Source of the DNA: Abyssalbus ytuae
Lineage (GTDB): Bacteria > Bacteroidota > Bacteroidia > Flavobacteriales > Flavobacteriaceae
Assembly (NCBI RefSeq): GCF_022807975.1
Contig: NZ_CP094358.1
Location: 4,188,171-4,252,170 of the forward strand
DNA length: 64,000 nucleotides
Direction: 5' to 3'
In this document: one piece after another, positions 42,770 through 50,120 of the stretch
How the letters are laid out: every line of letters begins with the position of its first letter
How positions within the stretch are numbered: position 1 is the stretch's first letter
Made by a program: the position numbers and the translations under genes
The notes under the pieces: generated by a model
What the model saw: the letters and a program-made list of their open reading frames with translations, nothing else
Database searches by the model: none
What the model was told of the DNA's origin: nothing

Positions 42770-45355
42770 TTAAGCAGAATTTCTACTTGCATTAATATTT
42801 CCGAATAAAGATCTTGTAACCATTTTTTCGTAAATTTCAACTCTTTCACTATCAACTACTTCATCTTTATTTAATTCTTGAATTTCCCTTAAAGCAAACT
42901 GCTGGATAGTTAATAACGGCAACACAATTTTTTCTCTTACCTGAATAGAAGCTCTCATAGAACGCGTATCTTCCATTAGTTCTTTATAACCGGTCAATTT
43001 TAATAATAATTCTTTTGTTTGTTGATATTCATCATGTATAATAGTCCAGAATTGTCCAAATTCTTTATCTTCTTTCATGTAAGCAGTTAATTTAAAGAAA
43101 GATTTTGTTAAACTCATCATACTGTTCTCTATTAATGTTTTAAAGAAAGCCGAATTTTCATAAAGGCTTTTAACCTTTTCAAACTCATCATTATCAATAA
43201 AAGCTTTGATAGCTGTCCCTACTCCGTAAAAGCCCGGAACATTTTGTTTTAGCTGGCTCCAGCTACCTACAAAAGGAATAGCCCGTAAATCGGAAAAAAC
43301 CAATTTATCCGATTTTCCTCTTTTTGAAGGCCTGCTTCCTATATTGGTCTTAGCATAATATTTTAGAGTACTCATCCGCTCAAGATAAGGTAAAAACATA
43401 GGATGTTTTTTAAAATTAATATAAGCATCATAGCTTATAGCAGCTAGTCTGTCCATTGTTTCTCTATCCTGCTCAGACAATTCCCCTTTATTATTTGCGA
43501 ATAATACATTTTCAATACCAGAGCTTAAAAGTTGTTCCATATTGTATTGACATGAATCCTGAGTTCCGAAATTTGAACTGATTGTTTGTCCCTGAATTGT
43601 TATTTGTACTTCTTTATTTTCAATGGTTGGTCCTAAGGAAGCATAAAACTGATGTGTTTTACCTCCTCCTCGTGCTGGTGGTCCCCCTCTACCGTCAAAA
43701 AATATGACTTCTATGCCATATTCCCTGGAAATTTTGGTAAGAGCTTCTTTTGCTTTAAATATACCCCAGTTAGCCATTAAATAACCGCCATCTTTTGTTC
43801 CGTCAGAAAATCCAAGCATTATGATTTGCCTGTTACCTCTCCTCTTTAAATGAGCCGAATATGTTTTGTTTGTATATAAGATTTCCATAACCTTATCAGC
43901 TCCCATAAGGTCGTCTACAGTTTCAAAAAGAGGAACTACATCTACTGTAGGTTCTTCCCAATCACATAGTCTTATCATGGAAAAAGCTTCCAGTACATTA
44001 ATTACATTTCCGTTGTTGCTAATTATATAACGGTTGCACCCTTGTTCTCCATTATTTTTCTGAATGGTCTTTATTGAATAAATAGATTCAAGTGTAACCC
44101 TGGTCATTTCATCTTTAAACAAACTCGGGTTGAGTTTTCCCACTACTTTGCTTAAAACCTTGATTTGTCCTTCTTCATCAAGCTTTTCATAGTTTTTTGG
44201 AAAAATATCCAAACCCATTTCCCTGGATTCTTTAACTATAGTTGATAATACATGATGATGAATTCGGGAATCTTGTCTTATATCCAGGCTGGCAAAATAA
44301 AAACCAAATATTTTCATTTTGTTAATAAGGTCATTAACTTCATCTACAAAAAGTGATTGATGATTTTTTACAAGAATTTCTTTAATTGTACAAAGTGTCT
44401 TTAACGATTCATCAGCTGTAATGGTTGTTCTGCCACTCTCCAGGAAAATATTTTCATAAAGCTTATTTTCCAGTTCGGCAATCATTTTATCTACAATTTT
44501 AAAAGTTAACCTTCTTCTTAGTTTTCGCACATCCCTGTAATAATTCTTTAAAATAGTGCTTCTAAGCCTGTCAGCCACTTTAAGGGTTATCTCAGTGGTA
44601 ACAAACGGGTTACCGTCTCTGTCTCCCCCTGGCCAAAAACCTAAATTTATTACCTGATTATTAAGATTTATATCTTCAAAAATATTATTTTGAATGTAGT
44701 TAAATATTTTACTAACTGACTGATAAAAAACATTTTCGAGGTACCATATTAAACTTACGGCTTCATCGTATGGGGTTGGTTTTTGTTTTTTAAAAAACGG
44801 AGTTTTCCCCAATTGAGCAAGCAATTTTTTAATAAGGATCAAATCATTATTTTCTATAGCCTCAGCCAGATCTGTGATAATACCCAATACTTCACCAGGG
44901 TAGAATTGAGTTGGATGTGCTGTCAGGACTGTTCTTATTTTAAATCTTTCAAGATATTCTTTTAATTCTCCTAACTTATTTTTTGCTTCTGCTTCTTCCT
45001 TAATGTTTCTCAATGTTCCTCTCCCATCCATATTATTTACTACGGGAAATGCTGCATCTTCTATGGCGTCAAACAAAACTACCTGGCGTTCTATATATTG
45101 AATAAAACGGAATAAAAGGCTTATCTTTTCTTCTTCGGAAGGGTTGTCAAAATATTTTTTAAAAAATGATGAGACTATTTCTGTCGGATTCTGATTTTTA
45201 TCATAACCTTTTTCACATAATTCACTAAATAAAGGAAGTAATACCCCTGTATTTATTATTTCGTCAAACGGTAGTGTAATAAAAATACTGTTATATATCT
45301 GGTATTTAGAGAGTACACTCTCATTAAAACGTTCAATTTTTGGTTTTCTCAACAT
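42770..45355 (-). CDS. ppc: Phosphoenolpyruvate carboxylase
   Basis: 860 residues from ATG 45355 (MLRKPKIERF). A further 22 in-frame residues upstream run through a hairpin and are rejected. The catalytic His is in LTAHPTQ, with FWPGGDRDGNP, FSDGTKDGGY and GRGGPPARGGGK as the remaining signature stretches. It fixes bicarbonate onto PEP to give oxaloacetate, refilling the TCA cycle. A terminator-like hairpin lies 35-65 bases before its start. Confidence 0.94.
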   Translation of the reverse strand: MLRKPKIERFNESVLSKYQIYNSIFITLPFDEIINTGVLLPLFSELCEKGYDKNQNPTEIVSSFFKKYFDNPSEEEKISLLFRFIQYIERQVVLFDAIEDAAFPVVNNMDGRGTLRNIKEEAEAKNKLGELKEYLERFKIRTVLTAHPTQFYPGEVLGIITDLAEAIENNDLILIKKLLAQLGKTPFFKKQKPTPYDEAVSLIWYLENVFYQSVSKIFNYIQNNIFEDINLNNQVINLGFWPGGDRDGNPFVTTEITLKVADRLRSTILKNYYRDVRKLRRRLTFKIVDKMIAELENKLYENIFLESGRTTITADESLKTLCTIKEILVKNHQSLFVDEVNDLINKMKIFGFYFASLDIRQDSRIHHHVLSTIVKESREMGLDIFPKNYEKLDEEGQIKVLSKVVGKLNPSLFKDEMTRVTLESIYSIKTIQKNNGEQGCNRYIISNNGNVINVLEAFSMIRLCDWEEPTVDVVPLFETVDDLMGADKVMEILYTNKTYSAHLKRRGNRQIIMLGFSDGTKDGGYLMANWGIFKAKEALTKISREYGIEVIFFDGRGGPPARGGGKTHQFYASLGPTIENKEVQITIQGQTISSNFGTQDSCQYNMEQLLSSGIENVLFANNKGELSEQDRETMDRLAAISYDAYINFKKHPMFLPYLERMSTLKYYAKTNIGSRPSKRGKSDKLVFSDLRAIPFVGSWSQLKQNVPGFYGVGTAIKAFIDNDEFEKVKSLYENSAFFKTLIENSMMSLTKSFFKLTAYMKEDKEFGQFWTIIHDEYQQTKELLLKLTGYKELMEDTRSMRASIQVREKIVLPLLTIQQFALREIQELNKDEVVDSERVEIYEKMVTRSLFGNINASRNSA

Positions 45356-45389
45356 ATTTTTTTTGGATTTTGACGTGAAATTACAAAAA

Positions 45390-45418
45390 ACCCCTTCAAA
45401 CCTGAAATTCAAAGGGGT
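45390..45418 (-). terminator. Terminator after the Lrp gene, inside the ppc leader
   Basis: ACCCCTT (45390-45396) pairs with AAGGGGT (45412-45418), and the minus-strand copy runs into a T tract. It is 60 bases after the Lrp stop and only 35 bases before the ppc start, so it may also regulate ppc. Confidence 0.6.
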
Positions 45419-45452
45419 CATAAACCATTTTTAAAACAGAAAATTTCTAATT

Positions 45453-45468
45453 CGTTAATCTGTTTAAC
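45453..45468. promoter_or_regulatory. Candidate Lrp-family element between lrp and ppc
   Basis: CGTTAATCTGTTTAAC matches the element at the lrp start (45966-45981) at 13 of 16 positions. It lies downstream of lrp and upstream of ppc, consistent with a shared regulator, but this is a short AT-rich match. Confidence 0.3.
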
Positions 45469-45481
45469 AAAATTTAGTTTT

Positions 45482-45961
45482 TTATAACTCGTTAAAAATA
45501 GTATGCATCAGACGTTTTTTATCATTAATGCTTTCTTCCAGCGAAATCATAGTTTCTGTTCTTGAAACTCCGTCTATATCATCTATTTTAAAAATTATTT
45601 CTTTAGCGTGCTTAGTATCTTTTGCTCTTAATTTACAGAATATATTGAATTTTCCTGTAGTTATGTGTGCAACCGTTACATGCGGTATCTCATTTAGTCT
45701 TTCCAGGACAAACTTGGTTTGGTGTGTTTTTTCAAGAAAGATGCCCACATAAGCAATAAAAGAATAACCTAACTTTACATAATCTAAAGTTAAGGACGAA
45801 CCTTTAATAATTCCTGCATCTTCCATTTTTTTAACCCTCACATGAACAGTACCTGCAGATATTAAAAGTTTCTTTGCAATATCAGTAAAAGGGGTTCTTG
45901 TATTGTCAATCAACATATCCAAGATTTGGTGATCAACTTCGTCTAACTTAAATTTTGCCAT
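45482..45961 (-). CDS. Lrp/AsnC family transcriptional regulator
   Basis: 159 residues. An N-terminal helix-turn-helix (DEVDHQILDMLIDNTRTPFTDIAKKL through GTVHVRVKKMEDAGII) is followed by a C-terminal ligand-binding RAM domain (AYVGIFLEK...HVTVAHITTGKFNIF). It likely senses an amino acid and may control itself and the neighbouring ppc. Start ATG 45961 lies within a dyad that could be its own operator. Confidence 0.9.
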   Translation of the reverse strand: MAKFKLDEVDHQILDMLIDNTRTPFTDIAKKLLISAGTVHVRVKKMEDAGIIKGSSLTLDYVKLGYSFIAYVGIFLEKTHQTKFVLERLNEIPHVTVAHITTGKFNIFCKLRAKDTKHAKEIIFKIDDIDGVSRTETMISLEESINDKKRLMHTIFNEL

Positions 45962-45965
45962 ATGT

Positions 45966-45981
45966 CGTTCAATTGTTTAAC
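45966..45981. promoter_or_regulatory. Candidate Lrp operator at the start of its gene
   Basis: TCGTT and AACGA arms (45965-45969 and 45979-45983) flank a 9-base centre just upstream of the lrp ATG. The same 16-base element recurs at 45453-45468. Confidence 0.35.
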
Positions 45982-46070
45982 GAATATGCAAAAAAAATAA
46001 AAAAAATCGGAAAAATTCTAAAAAAACAACAAGTTTTTTTCAGTTAAACCTATTTTTATATTCCAAACAC

Positions 46071-47189
46071 CTAAATCTTAGCAAGATAATGGGTTTTAAA
46101 AGTATTTATATCTGTTGGAAAATAATCGATATCATTACCGGAGAATTCCTTGTGTCCGAAAAAATCTTCCAGATTGCCACAATTTTCAATAAACGGGATA
46201 AAATTTACCTTACAATTTTGCAATATTTCTTTAAATAAAATGCCAATATCTGATTTTTTTTCTTCTCCATTAATAATTAAAGGAAAGTTTCTATAAATAA
46301 TATCATAAAATAATTTTTCATTTTCCGGAATATTGAAATAATTTTCAAAATTTTCACCTCTTATTTCATTCTTACAGATGTATGTAATGCTTTTTACCAG
46401 AGAATAAAAAACATACTCACGTGTTTTTTCCCGGCTATAATCGTTATGATAATGACCTGATTCAAACAGAATAGTTGGTACCCCCAACGACTGAAACGTA
46501 TCTCCAACACAATTTATATTAAAACCATCATCATATCGCCCAACCTGCCCTGGTATAAGAAGTTGAAGCATATCATTCATTACCGATATGATTTCCATAC
46601 TCTTTTTCCGGTTTAAGGTCACGGACCTGTCTTTATCTTGTGCCGGAGAAAGAAAAGACACCGTAGCAGGCTTTTTATTTTTTCCTGCACTAAAAATGGT
46701 TCTTTGATCGTGTAAATTAAAACAAAAATCCGGACCAAATTCATTAAATAACTTTCTTAAAATTTTACTTTCAGGTTGACTTAGATTTTGCGCATCCCGG
46801 TTCAAATCAATATTATTAGCATTTACACGTGTATAAGCAGTGGCCCCGTCAGGGTTTAACATGGGTACTATACAGATAGTACTATCGCTCAATATATTTT
46901 TTGAAAAATCGCTTTTAATCGATAAAAATTTAAGCAAATCAAATACTGCTTTTGTTGTTGTGGATTCATTGCCATGCATTTGCGACCACATAAGGATTTT
47001 TTTTGGTCCGTTACCCAAAACTATTTTGTGAATAGGCTGATTATTCACAGAATGACCAATTATTTGTACGTTATACTCTCCGGAATATAAATTTATCAAA
47101 TCGACAATTGAACTAAAATTTAAATATCTGCCTGAAACTTTTTTTTCAACATTGGTTTTATACCAATTAATCAAAGTATGTATCTCCAT
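46071..47189 (-). CDS. M14 family zinc carboxypeptidase
   Basis: 372 residues, no signal peptide. The zinc motif HxxE is HGNE at residues 72-75, the third ligand is expected in FNLHDQR, and the Glu in LFESGHYHND fits the catalytic residue. It is related to peptidoglycan-peptide or gamma-D-glutamyl peptidases, acting in the cytoplasm here. It is divergent from an XRE regulator, with palindromic sites near both starts. Confidence 0.85.
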   Translation of the reverse strand: MEIHTLINWYKTNVEKKVSGRYLNFSSIVDLINLYSGEYNVQIIGHSVNNQPIHKIVLGNGPKKILMWSQMHGNESTTTKAVFDLLKFLSIKSDFSKNILSDSTICIVPMLNPDGATAYTRVNANNIDLNRDAQNLSQPESKILRKLFNEFGPDFCFNLHDQRTIFSAGKNKKPATVSFLSPAQDKDRSVTLNRKKSMEIISVMNDMLQLLIPGQVGRYDDGFNINCVGDTFQSLGVPTILFESGHYHNDYSREKTREYVFYSLVKSITYICKNEIRGENFENYFNIPENEKLFYDIIYRNFPLIINGEEKKSDIGILFKEILQNCKVNFIPFIENCGNLEDFFGHKEFSGNDIDYFPTDINTFKTHYLAKI

Positions 47190-47206
47190 TTGTTCTTAAA
47201 ATAATA

Positions 47207-47243
47207 TTACAAATGTAAACAAGTTACTATTTACATGTGTAAA
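47207..47243 (-). promoter_or_regulatory. Two TTTACA-type palindromes at the M14 promoter
   Basis: TTACA-AA-TGTAA (47207-47218) and TTTACA-TG-TGTAAA (47230-47243). A minus-strand -7 TACATTTG (47210-47217) for the M14 gene lies inside the first palindrome. A further half site TGTAAAC is at 47272-47278. These are the same palindromes as at the XRE gene start. Confidence 0.55.
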
Positions 47244-47452
47244 CATGAAATTACAACACTAAATACACTTTTGTAAACAGTTTTCAAATAAAAAATTTAC
47301 TATGTTAAACATTTATTTAATATAATTCACTCTGACAATAAATTAAAAATGTAAGTGTTTTAAAATTAAGTAATTAAATAGTAATAATTGAATTAAACCT
47401 TTAATAAAAATAAGTTCTCATGTACTTTCCAGATACTTTTCCCTCTCTACAT

Positions 47453-47502
47453 GTTACAGATGTAAACATTAAAATTGATAATTTTGTATTTACAAATGTA
47501 AA
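47453..47502 (+). promoter_or_regulatory. XRE gene promoter with two TTTACA-type palindromes
   Basis: TAATTTTG (47479-47486) fits the -7 consensus, putting the start near 47492. GTTACA-GA-TGTAAA (47453-47466) lies upstream of it and a perfect TTTACA-AA-TGTAAA (47489-47502) lies over the start. This is the layout of an autoregulated repressor. Confidence 0.55.
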
Positions 47503-47508
47503 CGTGCT

Positions 47509-47925
47509 GTGCTTACTGAAAGATTACAATTAATATTACAATATTACGGCTTATCGGCATCAGCTTTTGCCGATAGTATTGGTGTTCAACGCTCTTCTAT
47601 ATCGCATATACTGTCAGGAAGAAATAATCCAAGTCTGGATTTTGTAATGAAAATAATTGATAACTATCCTGAAGTTGATATTTACTGGTTGCTAAATGGT
47701 AAGGGAACTTTTCCGAAAGCAAAAGAAGAACTGCCGGTCCAAACATCTGTTAATGAAAATACCTCTCCTACTTTATTTGATGAAAACAGTAATTCTGAGA
47801 ATGTTCCGCCTCCTCAAGAATTAATTAAAAATGAAAAACATTCAAAATTTTTAAAGGGTTCAAATATTGAACGTATTGTAGTATTTTATAAAGATGGTAC
47901 CTTTACAGAATATAATAATAATTAA
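47509..47925 (+). CDS. XRE-family transcriptional regulator
   Basis: 138 residues. The N-terminal helix-turn-helix (about 8-60, GLSASAFADSIGVQRSSISHILSG) is of the Cro/CI type; the C-terminal half is polar and ends in a short strand, ERIVVFYKDGTFTEY. It starts with GTG at 47509. The next gene begins directly after its stop. It probably binds the TTTACA-N2-TGTAAA palindromes on both sides of the intergenic region. Confidence 0.82.
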   Translation: MLTERLQLILQYYGLSASAFADSIGVQRSSISHILSGRNNPSLDFVMKIIDNYPEVDIYWLLNGKGTFPKAKEELPVQTSVNENTSPTLFDENSNSENVPPPQELIKNEKHSKFLKGSNIERIVVFYKDGTFTEYNNN

Positions 47926-48300
47926 ATGAGGTATTTTTTTTATTTAGCAGTTTTTATCTTCACCTCTTCCTGTTTTAATGTTGAAAGGGATTGTAAATCT
48001 TTTAAAACCGGTAAGTTTGAATTCAATTATATTATAAACGGAAAACAATATACAGGAAGTTTTATAAGAAAGGACAATCTCCAGATTGAATATTACAATG
48101 GTAAAACAGATACCAGTGAGGTAAGATGGGTAAATGACTGTGAATTCATATCCAAAATAATAAACCCAAAATCAATGGCTGAGGAAAAACCGGTACATAT
48201 AAAAATTTTGACAACTTCAAAAGATTCGTATACTTTTGAGTATTCAATTGTTGGGGATAATAAAAACAAACAACGAGGAACTGCCAAAAAAATAGACTAA
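47926..48300 (+). CDS. Small lipoprotein of unknown function
   Basis: 124 residues with a lipoprotein signal ending in FTSSC (Cys16), so exported and lipid-anchored. The remainder looks beta rich and contains a second Cys (RDC) and VNDCEF. Relatives in flavobacteria have been named DNA topoisomerase IV, which the sequence does not support. It starts at the base after the XRE stop and sits 2 bases before terC. Confidence 0.65.
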   Translation: MRYFFYLAVFIFTSSCFNVERDCKSFKTGKFEFNYIINGKQYTGSFIRKDNLQIEYYNGKTDTSEVRWVNDCEFISKIINPKSMAEEKPVHIKILTTSKDSYTFEYSIVGDNKNKQRGTAKKID

Positions 48301-48302
48301 AC

Positions 48303-49079
48303 ATGATGGAAATATTCTCTGCAGAGGCCATAGGAGCCTTAGTAACGCTTACTTTTTTAGAAATTGTATTAGGAATTGATAACATTATATTTATATCAAT
48401 AGCAGCAGGGAAATTGCCAGATAAACTAAGAAAAAAAGCCACTAACATAGGTCTTATTCTGGCTATGGTGCTTAGAATTATATTGTTATTTGGTATTTCA
48501 TACCTTATAAAGATGCAAAAACCATGGTTTTCTATTGAAAACGACTGGATTAATACACATGTTACAGGCCAAAGTTTAATTTTAATAGCAGGCGGTTTGT
48601 TTCTGTTATATAAAAGTACCAAAGAGATTCATGAAAAAATAGAAGATAAAGGCCACGATGAAAGAGAAGTAAGAGAGCACCGTAGCAATACGTTGCGCAG
48701 TGCCATACTCCAAATTACTTTAATTAATATTGTTTTTTCTTTTGATTCTATCTTGACTGCTATTGGAATGACAAACGGATTGGATGGTGCATTGACCTTG
48801 ATGATTATTGCTGTTGTACTTTCCGTGCTTATAATGATGTTATTTGCTAATCCTGTTGGAGAATTTGTGAATAAACATCCCTCTATCCAGGTTTTAGGTT
48901 TATCGTTTCTTATACTAATTGGTTTTATGCTTATAGCCGAAGGTGCTCATTTATCTCATACAGTTATGTTCCAACAGGAAATTGGCAGCATTCCAAAAGG
49001 CTATTTATATTTTGCAATTTCATTTTCTTTACTGGTAGAATTTCTAAATATGAAAATGAGAAAAAACTCAACGGTATAA
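48303..49079 (+). CDS. TerC family integral membrane protein
   Basis: 258 residues with about seven helices. LEIVLGIDNIIFIS and FSFDSILTAIGMTNG carry the conserved intramembrane Asp residues of the TerC/Alx family, linked to metal (manganese) export in studied members. The substrate is inferred from the family only. It is the last gene of the XRE-lipoprotein-terC run. Confidence 0.88.
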   Translation: MMEIFSAEAIGALVTLTFLEIVLGIDNIIFISIAAGKLPDKLRKKATNIGLILAMVLRIILLFGISYLIKMQKPWFSIENDWINTHVTGQSLILIAGGLFLLYKSTKEIHEKIEDKGHDEREVREHRSNTLRSAILQITLINIVFSFDSILTAIGMTNGLDGALTLMIIAVVLSVLIMMLFANPVGEFVNKHPSIQVLGLSFLILIGFMLIAEGAHLSHTVMFQQEIGSIPKGYLYFAISFSLLVEFLNMKMRKNSTV

Positions 49080-49279
49080 AAATAAATGTTTGATGTTTAA
49101 TAGCTTATTAATTAAACGGCAACATCTCTCTATAGATATTTTTCTTTTTTGATATTTTTTTAATTTGATACTAGAGATTTTCAAAATAAATCTATTGGTA
49201 TAATACTGATTGTTTTGTTTTAAATGTTTATAATATTTATTGATTTTAAGATAGTTACAATACTTTAAAATGTTTATTA

Positions 49280-50119
49280 ATGAAATTTTTTCTGCTTTTT
49301 ATCCTTTTATTTATTAGTGAATTTATTTTTTCCCAATCTGATGAAACTATTTATTTATGGCCGGATAAGGTACCTAATGAAATAAAGGCCAAGAGCCCTC
49401 CTGTACAAACCCCTGACACCAGTCGCGGAGTTATCAGGATAACTAAAATTACTAATCCTTTATTAAGTATTTACAGGCCAGCTGACTCCATAAATAATCG
49501 ATCTGCAATTATCATAGCCCCTGGCGGCGGATATAATTATCTGGCTATTAATATAGAAGGTTCTGAGATTGCCAACTGGCTAAACTCTTTAGGCTTTACA
49601 GCTTTTGTATTACAATATAGAGTACCTGGTAACCGGTTGGGTGCATTGAATGATATTCAACGTGCTATCAGAATAGTTCGTAGTAAATCAGCAGACTTTA
49701 ACCTTAGCCCTAATAAAATTGGAGTTATGGGTTTTTCGGCAGGAGGCAATCTCTCATTATTAGCATGTGCAAACTTTAAAAATTCCAGTTATGCTTCAAC
49801 CGACCTAACTGATTCTATTAATTGCCGGCCTGATTTTGGAGTGCTGATTTATCCTGCGTTCAAAAAAAATGAGGCAAACCCTAAAATACACTTCAATCGC
49901 AACATGCCTCCTCTTTTTATTTTTGGCACCTTCGATGATTTTCTGGCAGAAGGATTTTTTGAGTTAGGAAACCAATTAAAAGAAACGAAAACGTCGGTAC
50001 AAATGCACTTATATGAAGCCGGAGGGCATGGTTATGGCCTAAGAAATAAAAATCCAGCTGCTAAAGTATGGCCTGATTTGTTTAGCAACTGGATTAAAAC
50101 GACTTTACATTTAAAGTAA
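49280..50119 (+). CDS. Secreted alpha/beta-hydrolase, acetyl-xylan-esterase-like
   Basis: 279 residues with a signal peptide (about 1-19). Oxyanion stretch APGGGY at 80-85, nucleophile Ser153 in GFSAGG, acid Asp219/220, and His250 in GGHGYG. This matches the BD-FAE type esterases that remove acetyl groups from xylan-like glycans. It converges with the GH2 gene (1-base gap), both of which probably act on the same polysaccharide. Confidence 0.82.
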   Translation: MKFFLLFILLFISEFIFSQSDETIYLWPDKVPNEIKAKSPPVQTPDTSRGVIRITKITNPLLSIYRPADSINNRSAIIIAPGGGYNYLAINIEGSEIANWLNSLGFTAFVLQYRVPGNRLGALNDIQRAIRIVRSKSADFNLSPNKIGVMGFSAGGNLSLLACANFKNSSYASTDLTDSINCRPDFGVLIYPAFKKNEANPKIHFNRNMPPLFIFGTFDDFLAEGFFELGNQLKETKTSVQMHLYEAGGHGYGLRNKNPAAKVWPDLFSNWIKTTLHLK

Positions 50120-50120
50120 G

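Noticed and set aside
42770-45421. PEP carboxylase start at 45421
   Set aside because: The extension runs through a terminator-like hairpin; the start at 45355 gives the family's usual opening.
47926-48300. Name DNA topoisomerase IV for the small lipoprotein
   Set aside because: It has a lipoprotein signal and no topoisomerase domain.
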